Part shown: positions 8,248-17,229 of the stretch, in pieces
How the letters are laid out: each line of letters starts with the position of its first letter
Position numbering within the stretch: position 1 is the first letter of the stretch
Made by a program: the position numbers and the translations under genes
Notes under the pieces: generated by a model
The model's database searches: none
Told to the model about the DNA's origin: nothing
Seen by the model: only the letters and a program-made list of their open reading frames with translations
Origin: Nicoliella lavandulae
Lineage (GTDB): Bacteria > Bacillota > Bacilli > Lactobacillales > Lactobacillaceae
Direction: 5' to 3'
Length of the DNA: 64,000 bases
Assembly: GCF_037546185.1 (NCBI RefSeq)
Contig: NZ_JAWMWH010000001.1
Location: 248,001 to 312,000 of the forward strand

Positions 8248-8982
8248 TTAAATTGTCAAGCCACCATCAAGGGTGAGTACTTGACCGGTAATGTAACTAT
8301 TTTCCATTAGGAACTTGATTCCATCAGCAATGTCTTCTGGGGTTCCAAATCGACCTAATGGAATTTGTTTTTCCCACTTTTCAGCATTGCGGCCACTAAG
8401 CTTATCGGTCATGGCCGACTTAACCATCCCAGGTGCAATCGCATTACAACGAATCCCGCGGAGGGCGCCTTCTTGAGCCGTAGTCTTAGTCAAGCCAATT
8501 AAACCGGCTTTACTTGCAGAGTAGTTAGCTTGTCCAATGTTTCCGTGGGTACCGGAAATACTGGATAGGTTCACAATGCTACCCGTCCGCTTCTTTTGCA
8601 TGATCTTCATGGCAAACTTCGTCATGTTAAATGCACCGACTAAGTTTGTGCGTAAAACGGCTTCAAAGGAATCCGTACCCATCCGCGTTAATAACTTATC
8701 TTGGGTGATTCCGGCATTATTGATCAAGCCATCAATCGTCCCATGGCGTTCAACGATGGTATCGATCATGCGCTTAGCGTCTTCTTCTTTGGCAACGTCA
8801 CCGATGACCACATCAATGTCATTAGCAAATTGTTGCTTTAATTCAGCGGTCTTTTCGCTACCAAGGGCGTTGTGGGCATTTACCACAACGAAGTTATCTG
8901 GGTTTTCAGCTAATAACTTAGCGGTTGCTAACCCAATTCCCTTGGTTCCACCAGTAACTAAAATGATGCGTTTGTCTGTCAT
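8248..8982 (-). CDS. fabG: 3-oxoacyl-ACP reductase FabG
   Basis: NADPH-dependent reduction of 3-ketoacyl-ACP to 3-hydroxyacyl-ACP. It is a classical SDR of 244 residues, with the Rossmann motif GGTKGIGLA, the NNAG motif, catalytic Ser in NLSSISG, and the Tyr-Lys pair in YSASKAGL. The ATG at 8982 has GGAGGAATTC upstream, which overlaps the end of fabD; only two bases separate the genes. The gene after it is accB, whereas L. plantarum-type operons have fabF here. Confidence 0.96.
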   Translation of the reverse strand: MTDKRIILVTGGTKGIGLATAKLLAENPDNFVVVNAHNALGSEKTAELKQQFANDIDVVIGDVAKEEDAKRMIDTIVERHGTIDGLINNAGITQDKLLTRMGTDSFEAVLRTNLVGAFNMTKFAMKIMQKKRTGSIVNLSSISGTHGNIGQANYSASKAGLIGLTKTTAQEGALRGIRCNAIAPGMVKSAMTDKLSGRNAEKWEKQIPLGRFGTPEDIADGIKFLMENSYITGQVLTLDGGLTI

Positions 8983-8984
8983 AA

Positions 8985-9887
8985 TTAGAATTCCTCCAAC
9001 TTGGCTCTAAAATCATTTAACGTATCGACACTTTCAACATTGAAAGTTGGTTTTTTAGCAGTCTTTTTAGCCAGCTTGCTTAGGGTATTGCCAGGACCGA
9101 TTTCAACAAAGGCATCGATGCCCATTGCATCGACAGCTTGAACGTCACCCATGAAATGAGTTGGTCGCACCAACTGTTCAACTAAGGTGGACTTTAAATT
9201 AGCCTTAGTGAATGGTGCTTCCAAAGTATTACTCATCACGGTGGTGGCTGGTTCAGCAAAGTCAACCGTTTCAAGGCGTTTAGCTAGTTGATCACTAGCT
9301 GGTTGCATCAATGGGGTGTGTGAAGCGACGGCCACTTTGATTGGCACCACTCGCTTAGCCCCCTTGTCTTTTAATACCGCACTGGCTTGTTCAACTGCTT
9401 GAGCAGTCCCGCCGATTACGGTTTGCTTGCTCGTGTTGAAATTAGCTGGATACACACCATCAATGTCCGCACACACTTGAGCAACTACTTCTGGTGCTAA
9501 GTTTAGCACTGCTGCCATTGCGCCCGGATTAGTTTGACCAGCGGCATCCATATACCTAGAACGATCCCGAACTAATTTTAGTCCAGATTGAAAAGAAAGT
9601 GCTTTAGCAGATACCAAAGCACTATACTCTCCCAGACTGAGTCCAAACATTGCTTTGGGCATTGGTAAATCGGCGTCTAATAGACGCGCAATTCCAGTGC
9701 TCATGGTTAAAATCGCAACTTGAACGTTTGCTGGATCATCAAAATTTTTAGGATCGGCTAGGTTTAAATTCAATACATCTGATGCTTCATCCACCGTTTG
9801 TTTGTAAAGCGGTTCGGCCTGATACAAGTCTTGACCCATGTTTGCAAACTGACTGCCTTGGCCACTAAATAAATAACAGAGATTCAA
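8985..9887 (-). CDS. fabD: Malonyl-CoA:ACP transacylase FabD
   Basis: Transfers the malonyl group from CoA to ACP. The 300-residue protein has the N-terminal FSGQGSQFANMG loop, nucleophile S84 in GLSLGEYSAL and catalytic H190 in ASHTPLM. GLSLGE in place of GHSLGE also occurs in other LAB and streptococcal FabD proteins. The start codon appears to be TTG at 9887, because AGGAGG lies nine bases upstream and no ATG is suitably placed. A UUG start may limit expression relative to neighbouring acpP (inference). Confidence 0.95.
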   Translation of the reverse strand: MNLCYLFSGQGSQFANMGQDLYQAEPLYKQTVDEASDVLNLNLADPKNFDDPANVQVAILTMSTGIARLLDADLPMPKAMFGLSLGEYSALVSAKALSFQSGLKLVRDRSRYMDAAGQTNPGAMAAVLNLAPEVVAQVCADIDGVYPANFNTSKQTVIGGTAQAVEQASAVLKDKGAKRVVPIKVAVASHTPLMQPASDQLAKRLETVDFAEPATTVMSNTLEAPFTKANLKSTLVEQLVRPTHFMGDVQAVDAMGIDAFVEIGPGNTLSKLAKKTAKKPTFNVESVDTLNDFRAKLEEF

Positions 9888-9919
9888 AGTTTAAACCCTC
9901 CTAATGAAGAAAAAGCTAA

Positions 9920-10171
9920 TTAGTCAGCGTCGTCAACTTGACCAGCAACGTAATCAACTAATTGTTGAACCGTTGACATGTCGTTGTCACTGTCGATTTC
10001 GATATCGTATTCATCTTCTAATTCATCGATGATTTCGAAGATATCTAAACTATCTAAGTCTAAGTCTTCCTTAAAGTTAGTGTCTAACTTGATGTCGTCA
10101 GCCTTTACATCATCAGTTTGGTCTTCCACGATTGATTTGATCTTGTCGAAAATTGCGTTCTTGTCTGCCAT
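9920..10171 (-). CDS. acpP: Acyl carrier protein
   Basis: Small acidic carrier of the growing acyl chain. At 83 residues it is the expected size, with the modification site S41 in DLDLDSLDIFEIIDELE and an acidic helix II. The ATG at 10171 (MADKNAIF) has GGAGAG ten bases upstream; an in-frame TTG at 10189 overlaps that ribosome site and is unlikely. It lies directly after fabH and before fabD. The Sfp-type transferase at 3013-3591 is its likely activator. Confidence 0.95.
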   Translation of the reverse strand: MADKNAIFDKIKSIVEDQTDDVKADDIKLDTNFKEDLDLDSLDIFEIIDELEDEYDIEIDSDNDMSTVQQLVDYVAGQVDDAD

Positions 10172-10203
10172 AATATATTCACTCTCCAAATAAATTTAAA
10201 ATT

Positions 10204-11187
10204 CTAGTATTTAAGCAATACGGTCCCGGTCGTTAAACCGCCACCGAAGCCGGACATTGCCAGAATGTCCCCACGTTTAATTTTACCATCTTCCACTAGC
10301 TCAGCTAATAGGATTGCTTCACTTGCAGCGGATGTGTTCCCGTATTCATCAATATTAATTGGGAACCGGTCATCAAATGGTAATTTCATCTTACGTGCCA
10401 CGCTCTTTACGATACGTTGGTTAGCTTGATGTAAAATAAAAAAGTCCACATCGGATAACTTAAGGTGAGCTTGATCAGCTGCTGCTTGAATGGATGCTGG
10501 CACTTTACGAATTGCGAAGTCAAAGACCCGATGTCCATCCATATGAAGGGGTAAATCAGCCTTGTCATCCACCGTCACAAATGGGGATTGATTGGCAATG
10601 TGCCCCATCGTCAGGGCATCCCCGTCAGCGCCATAAGCATCAAGCTGACTGCCCAAGAATTGGCCATTTACGTCATTGTCACGATTCGTGACTAAGACGC
10701 CCCCAGCACCATCCCCGAATAATACGGCGGTCGTCCGGTCGTGCCAATCAATGAGCTTACTTAATGCTTCACTTCCGATTAATAAACCGGTTGAATTAGG
10801 ATGCGTAGCCATTAGCGAATGCATCACATCCAACCCGTAGGAAAAGCCAGAACACGCAGCACTGATGTCAAATGCCATGGCCCGATTGGCCTGAATTTGA
10901 CCCTGCACTGCAGCGGCCGTAGATGGCATCATGTAATCACCTGACATGGTAGCAACGATGATAAAATCAATCTCCTCTGGGCTAACGTGGGTCTTCGCTA
11001 ATAATTGCTTAGCTACGTTTGTCGCAAGCGAGGTATTGGTCTCATCGGTCACCACATGGCGGCGCTTGATGCCAGTCCGGCGGCTAATCCATTCATCAGA
11101 AGTATCCATTATTTGAGCAAGATCATCATTAGTTACCACTTTGTCTGGAACAGCCTTAGCGGTAGCCATAATTGAAAAAGTACTCAT
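10204..11187 (-). CDS. fabH: Beta-ketoacyl-ACP synthase III (FabH)
   Basis: Starts fatty-acid synthesis by condensing an acyl-CoA primer with malonyl-ACP. The 327-residue protein carries the FabH triad: C112 in AACSGF, H253 in LHQANQRI and N284 in GNTSAAS. The ATG at 11187 has AAGGAGATATT upstream. It is the first gene of the operon. No FabT-like MarR regulator gene precedes it, unlike many LAB; the upstream neighbour is the divergent pgcA. Confidence 0.95.
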   Translation of the reverse strand: MSTFSIMATAKAVPDKVVTNDDLAQIMDTSDEWISRRTGIKRRHVVTDETNTSLATNVAKQLLAKTHVSPEEIDFIIVATMSGDYMMPSTAAAVQGQIQANRAMAFDISAACSGFSYGLDVMHSLMATHPNSTGLLIGSEALSKLIDWHDRTTAVLFGDGAGGVLVTNRDNDVNGQFLGSQLDAYGADGDALTMGHIANQSPFVTVDDKADLPLHMDGHRVFDFAIRKVPASIQAAADQAHLKLSDVDFFILHQANQRIVKSVARKMKLPFDDRFPINIDEYGNTSAASEAILLAELVEDGKIKRGDILAMSGFGGGLTTGTVLLKY

Positions 11188-11596
11188 AATATCTCCTTAA
11201 TATCCTTTTGTCATCGTATCCAAATTGATACAACGGGATTTGATGTTTCAATATTAATCATATCTCAATCATCAATGAGCGCCAAATAAATTTTGCAAAT
11301 TTAATTGACAACGACATATTATAACATGAAAACGCCCATTTACTATAATCTTTGCGGAATATTAAGTTGCCTTTTATGATGTGATACATAATTATTTTTG
11401 TAACATCTATTTTGCGCAAATGTTTAAGGCTCATTAAATATGCCCTATTTTTTATTAAGTTAAAAATCCTGAATTGACTTAAATTCAAGGATTGAATTAT
11501 AATTTGAAGTGGGATTAGGAAATGCCCTAATTCAATATGTAAAGATATCGCTACATATTATATCGAATCAATATTCCATTCAAAGGGGAATTAATT
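11188..11596. promoter_or_regulatory. Divergent promoter region between fabH operon and pgcA
   Basis: A 409-base gap with no supported gene. Towards fabH (minus strand) there is an extended -10, TGT then TATAAT, at 11326-11318, giving a leader of about 120 bases. Towards pgcA (plus strand) there is TTGACT at 11475-11480, an 18-base spacer and TATAAT at 11499-11504. The rest is AT-rich. I looked for a FabT-type TTTGA/TCAAA palindrome and found only a poor partial match near 11240. Confidence 0.6.
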
Positions 11597-13339
11597 ATGG
11601 ACAAAAAAATTGAATCAACCTACAAGCAATGGATGGCAGAACCAGATATGCCTGCCAATTTAATGCGTGAATTAGAAGCCATGGCTGGTCATGACGATCA
11701 AATCGAAGATGCATTTGGCGCGACCCTATCGTTTGGAACGGCGGGGATGCGGGGCATCATTGGTGCAGGGTTAAACCGGATGAACATTTACACGGTTCGC
11801 CAAGCAGCAGAAGGCCTAGCAATGTTAATGGACCAATTAGATCCAGCGACTAAGCAACGTGGGGTCGCAATTAGTTTTGACCCCCGGTATGGCTCACGCG
11901 AATTTGCCTATAACGCAGCCCAAGTGTTAGGCGCACATGGGATTAAATCCTTTATCGTGGATGATATTCGGCCCGTACCAGAACTATCATTTGCCGTTCG
12001 GCATTTACACACGTACGCTGGGATCATGATCACTGCTTCCCATAACCCAAAGCAATACAATGGATTTAAAATCTACGGTGAAGACGGTGGTCAAATGCCA
12101 CCAAAGGAATCTGCCATTATTACAGAATCCGCGCATCAAGCTAACGACCTATTCGCAATTAAAATTGCTGATATCAGTAAGTTACGTGAAGCAAAGCTAC
12201 TCAGAGTCGTGGGTGAAGATATCGACTTAGCATACCTTGCCGAAGCCAAAAAGGTTAACATCGACAAAGATTTAATTGACCGCGTTGGTAAAGATTTAAA
12301 ATTTGTTTATTCCCCCCTGCACGGTGCTGGTAAAATCATTGGCCGGCGCGCTCTATCAACAGCTGGTTTTAAAAACTTTGAGATGGTAACTGAACAAACG
12401 ATTGCCGATCCTGAATTTCCAACGACGCCCCACCCAAATCCTGAATATCGGGAAGCATTTGACCTTGCAATTAAGCAAGGTAAGCAAGTGGGTGCTGACA
12501 TCTTAATTGAAACTGATCCAGATGCCGACCGATTAGGGGCCGCGGTCCGCCAACCAGATGGTGAATACAAGCTCATGACCGGAAATCAAATCGCAAGCGT
12601 GATGTTGAACTACATTTTACAGGCCAAGCAAGCTAAGGGGGTGCTTCCTGAAAATGGCATCATCGTTAAATCGATTGTTTCAACTGAACTAGCAACTAAG
12701 ATTGCTGAACACTACGGCGTTGATACTAAGAACGTCTTAACTGGATTCAAATACATTGCTGAACAAATTAAGCAATTTGAAGAAAGTGGTCAACACAGCT
12801 TCCAATTTGGCTTTGAAGAAAGCTATGGTTACTTGATTCGTCCATTCGTTCGTGATAAGGATGCCATTCAGTCCACCATGATGTTGGCTGAAGTGGCAGC
12901 TTACTACAAGGACCGGGGGATGACGCTATACGATGGATTGCAAGAAATGTACACGCAATACGGCTACTTTGAAGAAGAAACCATTTCCAAGCTATTTGAA
13001 GGACTAGATGGTAAGCAAAAGATGGCTGCCATTATGGATAGTTTACGTAATGATCCAATGACTGAGTTTGCTGGTGAACACGTGGACTTCATCGAAGATT
13101 TCCAAACTGCCGTACGGACTTACGATGATGGTAAGACTGAAGCCATCGACATGCCAACCTCAAATGTATTGAAATACTGGTTAGCTGATGGTTCATGGAT
13201 TACCATTCGCCCTTCTGGAACCGAACCTAAGGTTAAGTTTTATGTAGGGGTAAATGATCAATCTGAAGCTAAGGCTAAGGGCCGGCTTGACCGTTACGTT
13301 AGTGCCATTCATAAATTAATTGAAGAATTAACCAAATAA
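11597..13339 (+). CDS. pgcA: Alpha-phosphoglucomutase
   Basis: Interconverts glucose-1-phosphate and glucose-6-phosphate, feeding UDP-glucose and cell-wall polymers. The 580-residue protein is the alpha-D-phosphohexomutase type. Its signatures are the phosphoserine loop TASHNPKQYNG, the metal-binding DPDADRLG, the sugar-binding GFEESYGYL and the phosphate-binding RPSGTEPKVKFY. The ATG has AAAGGGG upstream. It is a single-gene unit with its own promoter (11475-11504) and a strong terminator at 13338-13390. A phosphomannomutase activity cannot be excluded. Confidence 0.95.
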   Translation: MDKKIESTYKQWMAEPDMPANLMRELEAMAGHDDQIEDAFGATLSFGTAGMRGIIGAGLNRMNIYTVRQAAEGLAMLMDQLDPATKQRGVAISFDPRYGSREFAYNAAQVLGAHGIKSFIVDDIRPVPELSFAVRHLHTYAGIMITASHNPKQYNGFKIYGEDGGQMPPKESAIITESAHQANDLFAIKIADISKLREAKLLRVVGEDIDLAYLAEAKKVNIDKDLIDRVGKDLKFVYSPLHGAGKIIGRRALSTAGFKNFEMVTEQTIADPEFPTTPHPNPEYREAFDLAIKQGKQVGADILIETDPDADRLGAAVRQPDGEYKLMTGNQIASVMLNYILQAKQAKGVLPENGIIVKSIVSTELATKIAEHYGVDTKNVLTGFKYIAEQIKQFEESGQHSFQFGFEESYGYLIRPFVRDKDAIQSTMMLAEVAAYYKDRGMTLYDGLQEMYTQYGYFEEETISKLFEGLDGKQKMAAIMDSLRNDPMTEFAGEHVDFIEDFQTAVRTYDDGKTEAIDMPTSNVLKYWLADGSWITIRPSGTEPKVKFYVGVNDQSEAKAKGRLDRYVSAIHKLIEELTK

Positions 13340-13390
13340 AACTAAAGGGACCAACGGCTAGTCAAAAGCGTGGATCCCTTTAGTTTTGTA
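13338..13390 (+). terminator. Terminator of pgcA
   Basis: Inverted repeat AACTAAAGGGA (13340-13350) / TCCCTTTAGTT (13375-13385) followed by TTTG, directly after the pgcA stop. Confidence 0.8.
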
Positions 13391-13410
13391 TCATTATATA
13401 TAGTAAAGAA

Positions 13411-13457
13411 AAAAAGAGCAGCTGAATCATGAATTATGATTTCAGTTGCTCTTTTTG
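13411..13457 (-). terminator. Terminator downstream of the surface-protein remnant
   Basis: Stem AAAAAGAGCA(GCTGAA)/(TTCAGT)TGCTCTTTTT with a run of T on either strand. It lies just past the stop of the broken reading frame at 13478-13624, so it is probably the terminator of the lost gene. Confidence 0.75.
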
Positions 13458-13477
13458 ATTATAAATTAACTTAAGAT

Positions 13478-13624
13478 TTATGCAGATGCTTTCTTAGCAG
13501 CTTTTTTAGCTGCACTATATTTCTTTTCAGCAGCTTTAAGGCGCTTGGCTGACTTAGCTTTAGCCCGCTTAGATCTAGCCTTTTTAGCTTCACGTTTAGC
13601 CTTATTTAAAGCAGCATTATCAAA
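13478..13624 (-). pseudogene. C-terminal remnant of a Lys/Ala-tailed surface protein
   Basis: A 48-codon open stretch without a start. It encodes the Lys/Ala-rich tail motif seen at the end of the adjacent intact gene (13726-14970); both include KAAEKKY followed by AAKKA. It ends in TAA at 13480-13478 and opens after an in-frame TAA at 13627-13625. A terminator follows it. The best explanation is a tandem copy of the neighbouring gene from which all but the last ~48 codons were deleted. Confidence 0.75.
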
Positions 13625-13639
13625 TTACAAATAAATAAT

Positions 13640-13677
13640 AAATAAATAAAAAAAGTAACTGGCGAATGCCAATTACT
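13640..13677 (-). terminator. Terminator of the 13726-14970 gene
   Basis: Stem AGTAACTGGC (13655-13664) / GCCAATTACT (13667-13676) with one G-T pair, followed on the minus strand by seven T and a T-rich tract. It lies about 50 bases after the stop. Confidence 0.75.
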
Positions 13678-13725
13678 CTTACAAAAAGTATTAACTATAT
13701 TAATTAATAATTGAAAAGGTTAATA

Positions 13726-14970
13726 TTAAGCTTTCTTAACAGCTTTCTTAGCTGCAGTGTATTTCTTTTCAGCAGCCTTAACCTTCTTAGCAGCCTTAGC
13801 CTTAGCCTTCTTGGTCTTAGCTTTCTTAGCTTCCTTCTTAGCCTTAGTTAAAGCAGCCTTAGCTTTCTTTTCAGCCTTCTTAGCTTTTTCCTTCTTAGTT
13901 TCTTTCTTTGTCTTCTTAGAAGTAGCAGCAGAACTCTTAGTTTCTGATGCACTTGAAGTAGCTGATGATGCAGCACTAGAAGTAGTTGAAGCTGATGATG
14001 AAGTTGCTACACTTGAACTAGCAGATGATGAAGTGGTTGCAGATGATGATGCAGCCTTTGAAGTATTAGTAGCAATTTGAGCTGATGAAACTTGGCTATC
14101 AGTTGAGTTACTAGAAGAACTTGAAGTAGTTGATGAACTAGAAGTAGATGCTGCGTAGTAGTATTGATTACCATTTGCAAGAACAGCCTTAACATGATTT
14201 GAATTTGCAGTTGAGAAAATACCTGAGGCTGTATTAAAAGTACTAGAATCATTAGCAGCTACAGATGAATTAGATTTTGATAATGCATTACTTGCAGTAG
14301 TGTATGCAGTAGCAGCTGATGAATAAGCAGCACTTGCAGAAACAAAAGCATCACTATTTCCAGTAGAAACAGCACTTGATGCGGATTGTGCAGCATTAGA
14401 TGCTGCGTTTGCTGCATTTGTTGCTACAGATGAATTAGATGAATTAATAGAATCAGCAACAGCGTTTGAGTTTGCAGTACTTGCAGAACTGAAAGTACTT
14501 GATGCAGCATTTACATTACCCGATGCATCATTAAGATTGGAACTGATACTACCATTAGACTCAAGAGAAGTCCCACTAGCACTCGTAAATGCAGCACTTG
14601 CAGAATTGTATGTTGATACATAACTAGCATATGCAGAACTTGCAGAATTATATGCTGATACAGCACTAGAGTAAGCTGAACTATTTTGTACGTTAGAAGC
14701 ATTGTTCGATGCAATAGTTGCTTCACTTGATGCAATTACTGCAACACTTGATGCTGCACTTGCAGCATTACTTGCCGCAGTTTTTGCAGTTGTTTGAGCA
14801 TTAGTATCATCAGCATGAGCAGTAACAGCAAATGGAACGTTTGCTCCACCGTTGTTAGTAGCAGCAACAGCACCAACTGATACAACTGCACCAGTCATGA
14901 TCATTGCGGCTAACCATTTTTTACCAGATTTGTATAGACGATAGTGTTCTTTGTAATTATCTTTTTTCAT
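13726..14970 (-). CDS. YKxGKxW-signal Ser/Ala-rich surface protein with Lys/Ala tail
   Basis: A 414-residue secreted protein. The N-terminus contains RLYKSGKKW (residues 11-19), a clear match to the KxYKxGKxW signal motif used by Gram-positive serine-rich adhesins, then a hydrophobic core. The main body (about residues 55-345) is almost entirely Ser, Ala, Asn and Thr. The last ~70 residues are Lys/Ala-rich and strongly basic. There is no LPXTG anchor; the basic tail could bind teichoic acids or another polyanion (inference). The ATG at 14970 has GGAGG upstream. The leader contains a TGTAAT/ATTACA hairpin (15003-15023). A truncated copy of its 3' end lies immediately downstream. Confidence 0.85.
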   Translation of the reverse strand: MKKDNYKEHYRLYKSGKKWLAAMIMTGAVVSVGAVAATNNGGANVPFAVTAHADDTNAQTTAKTAASNAASAASSVAVIASSEATIASNNASNVQNSSAYSSAVSAYNSASSAYASYVSTYNSASAAFTSASGTSLESNGSISSNLNDASGNVNAASSTFSSASTANSNAVADSINSSNSSVATNAANAASNAAQSASSAVSTGNSDAFVSASAAYSSAATAYTTASNALSKSNSSVAANDSSTFNTASGIFSTANSNHVKAVLANGNQYYYAASTSSSSTTSSSSSNSTDSQVSSAQIATNTSKAASSSATTSSSASSSVATSSSASTTSSAASSATSSASETKSSAATSKKTKKETKKEKAKKAEKKAKAALTKAKKEAKKAKTKKAKAKAAKKVKAAEKKYTAAKKAVKKA

Positions 14971-15040
14971 GTAAACACGCCTCCATAAAATTTAAACAAA
15001 TATGTAATCAATTTATAATTACACATTAATGATAACACTA
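14971..15040 (-). promoter_or_regulatory. Leader inverted repeat and -10 of the 13726-14970 gene
   Basis: Minus-strand -10 candidate TATCAT at 15034-15029 with a TGGACA -35 sixteen bases upstream. The inverted repeat TGTAAT (15003-15008) / ATTACA (15018-15023) begins about five bases after the -10, so it would form the very 5' end of the mRNA or act as an operator. Confidence 0.5.
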
Positions 15041-15170
15041 TTTTCATATTTGTCCATAAAATATACTCAAATTATTTAACATAAAGAATATTTAAAACCT
15101 CTTAATGTTAAAATATCAATAATATATGAGTATAATAAAATATAAATACTTTGAATTGCGGGAGATAAGA

Positions 15171-16391
15171 ATGAAAAACTCAACAGTACAAAAATTAATT
15201 GCTGGCAATCAACAACTAACTTCAGAGCAACAAACAATGTTAAATAACATTCAACAATTTACAATTACTCACCTGCATGATCAAAAGCATGCCGTCTATG
15301 TGATTTATGGTGATGCGGGGACTGGCAAAAGTGTTATCTTAAGTCAGTTATTCTATGACTTCCAACAACTAGCCAGTTCAAAAAGCGGGCCTCTTGCTGG
15401 TACCCACAACTACTTTTTAGTTAACCATCCCGAAATCCTCAAAGTATACAAACAAATCGCCGGCCAAGAAACCCACGTTTTAAAAAAGAACTTCCAACGG
15501 CCGACCTCATTTATTAATCAGATGAATAAAAACGATGGTCACGCCGACATTACCATCATCGACGAAGCCCACCTATTACTATCGCGCCGTGATGCCTATA
15601 ATAATTTCTATCAGGATAACCAACTCCAAGAAATCATTAACAGCTCCCAAGTTACCATCCTAGTCTTTGACCACCGCCAAGTGCTTAGGACCAAGAGCTT
15701 TTGGACCGATGCGCGGCTGAAAAAACTCATCGCCCCATACACCGTGGGCGAATATCACTTGACCCATCAGTTTCGCATGAACGCTAGTCCGGAACTGGTT
15801 AAATGGATCAACACATTTACAGATGGGCAATTAACACCCATCCCAAAGCAATGTGGGCCAGGCTACGACTTTCGCATCTTCGATGATGCCGAAGCAATGC
15901 GCCAATTGATCGTCAAACGTAACCAAGAAGTCGGGATATCCCGCATCGTGTCGACTTCTGGTTATCCATCAACGTTAGATGGTGGCAAGCACTACATCGT
16001 AGAAGGTGATTTCAAAATGCCATGGGACCAATACAACTATACTCAAACCCCCTGGCCCGAAATTCCGGCCACCATCAATGAAGTCGGCTCCATGTTCACC
16101 TGCCAAGGCTTTGATTTGAACTACGTCGGCGTTATCTTAGGTCCACCAATCAAGATCAATGACCAGGACCAATTAGAAGTCGACCTCACTAAGTTCACCG
16201 ATGTCGAATCACTCAAGCGACGCTCTGATATCACCGACCCTAAAGAATTCGCCGCCATCAAGCAACGGTTAGTCTTAAATTCCGTGAACGTCTTAATGAA
16301 GCGTGGTATTAAAGGTCTCTACATCTTTGCCCACGATCAGGTATTACGCCAGCGGTTACTCGACTTATGGCACGCCCACCAAGATCAATAA
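15171..16391 (+). CDS. DUF2075-type P-loop ATPase/helicase
   Basis: A 406-residue P-loop protein with Walker A GDAGTGKS (residues 47-54), Walker B TIIDEAHLL (128-136) and later helicase-like segments (LTHQFRMN; TCQGFDLNYVGVILG). This arrangement fits the DUF2075 family of Schlafen-like/superfamily I helicase proteins; its cellular role is not established. The ATG at 15171 was chosen because GGGAGA lies just upstream. An earlier in-frame ATG at 15126 overlaps a TATAAT -10 box at 15131-15136. It stands alone, without a restriction or toxin partner. Confidence 0.85.
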   Translation: MKNSTVQKLIAGNQQLTSEQQTMLNNIQQFTITHLHDQKHAVYVIYGDAGTGKSVILSQLFYDFQQLASSKSGPLAGTHNYFLVNHPEILKVYKQIAGQETHVLKKNFQRPTSFINQMNKNDGHADITIIDEAHLLLSRRDAYNNFYQDNQLQEIINSSQVTILVFDHRQVLRTKSFWTDARLKKLIAPYTVGEYHLTHQFRMNASPELVKWINTFTDGQLTPIPKQCGPGYDFRIFDDAEAMRQLIVKRNQEVGISRIVSTSGYPSTLDGGKHYIVEGDFKMPWDQYNYTQTPWPEIPATINEVGSMFTCQGFDLNYVGVILGPPIKINDQDQLEVDLTKFTDVESLKRRSDITDPKEFAAIKQRLVLNSVNVLMKRGIKGLYIFAHDQVLRQRLLDLWHAHQDQ

Positions 16392-16434
16392 TCGTGTATA
16401 ATGAAACTAAATTCTAATTGAGGTAGGTGCTTTC

Positions 16435-16620
16435 ATGAGTAAGCTTAATTTCTTCCGCATTGCCCTAGTCGTCGTCGCCGTTTTGATCTTGGTTCACTAT
16501 GCTTTTTTGACCCGTTTCTTCTCAAATGGTATTAATACCACCATCGAAGTCGGACTATCCGTCATTGAAATCATCTTAATCTATGGCTACGTCAAATTAA
16601 TGCGCAATGCCAAATGCTAA
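16435..16620 (+). CDS. Small two-helix membrane protein
   Basis: A 61-residue protein with two hydrophobic segments (about residues 8-28 and 36-55), a short loop and a basic C-terminus; no family was recognised. The ATG has TTGAGGTAGG upstream, and an extended -10 (TG-TATAAT) lies near 16394-16402, so it has its own promoter. A strong bidirectional terminator follows at once. The function is unknown. Confidence 0.7.
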   Translation: MSKLNFFRIALVVVAVLILVHYAFLTRFFSNGINTTIEVGLSVIEIILIYGYVKLMRNAKC

Positions 16621-16668
16621 AAAAATAGAGTTGTTGGACTGAACTTGTCCAGCAACTCTATTTTTTTA
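16620..16668. terminator. Bidirectional terminator
   Basis: Long stem AATAGAGTTGTTGGAC / GTCCAGCAACTCTATT flanked by A5 and T7. It serves the small membrane gene on the plus strand and overlaps the last codons of the TetR gene on the minus strand. Confidence 0.85.
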
Positions 16669-17206
16669 GCATTTCAATCACTTGGGAGTTAAGTGAGTTC
16701 TTTAATTTCTTCTTGAAGTCGCGTTGATCCATTGGGATTAAACTAGAGATCCAGTATGAAACGATTAAGTGTACATACTTGATGAACAACAAGAGGTTAA
16801 AGTCCTTATCTTCGGGGAATAGCTTCTTTAAGACCCGTACGTAATGGGCTTCTAAATAGTGACTCCAGATTTCATCAACGTCACTGCTGATCAATACCCG
16901 CACTTGATCCCGGTTTTCATAGATGATGGGAATCACCGCATCGGCAAAGATATCGATAAAGACATCCGACGTTAGTTCTGGTTTTCCTAGCTTACGGTAG
17001 CGGGTGATAAAACTATCCACGATGGCATGGGTCAAATTCGATTCATAGTATCGCAAGATATCCATCTTTGTATGGAAGTTATGGTAATAAGTCCCCTTCG
17101 CAATTCCCGCTTGCTTAATAATCTCACCACTGGTAATTTGAAAAATCGACTTCTGATTAATTAAAAATAAAAAGGCGTTTACAATTTTGGTTTTTGATCT
17201 TGTCAT
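16658..17206 (-). CDS. TetR-family transcriptional regulator (second of tandem pair)
   Basis: An N-terminal TetR helix-turn-helix is visible in TSGEIIKQAGIAKGTYYHNF (about residues 26-45), followed by an all-helical ligand-binding domain without a recognisable ligand signature. The ATG at 17206 gives 182 residues and has GAGGAAAGAG nine bases upstream; an in-frame TTG at 17227 is inside that site. It follows another TetR gene by 23 bases, probably on one mRNA. Both are divergent from neighbouring surface genes. The target is unknown. Confidence 0.85.
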   Translation of the reverse strand: MTRSKTKIVNAFLFLINQKSIFQITSGEIIKQAGIAKGTYYHNFHTKMDILRYYESNLTHAIVDSFITRYRKLGKPELTSDVFIDIFADAVIPIIYENRDQVRVLISSDVDEIWSHYLEAHYVRVLKKLFPEDKDFNLLLFIKYVHLIVSYWISSLIPMDQRDFKKKLKNSLNSQVIEMLKK

Positions 17207-17229
17207 AGGCAGCTTCTCTTTCCTCAATT

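Noticed and set aside
11225..11250. FabT-like operator upstream of fabH.
   Set aside because: TTTGATGTTTCAA only partly fits the TTTGA-N3-TCAAA consensus and is not well placed at the -10.
11258..11488. 76-residue minus-strand frame upstream of fabH.
   Set aside because: It lacks a good ribosome site, has biased AT-rich composition and covers the predicted fabH promoter.
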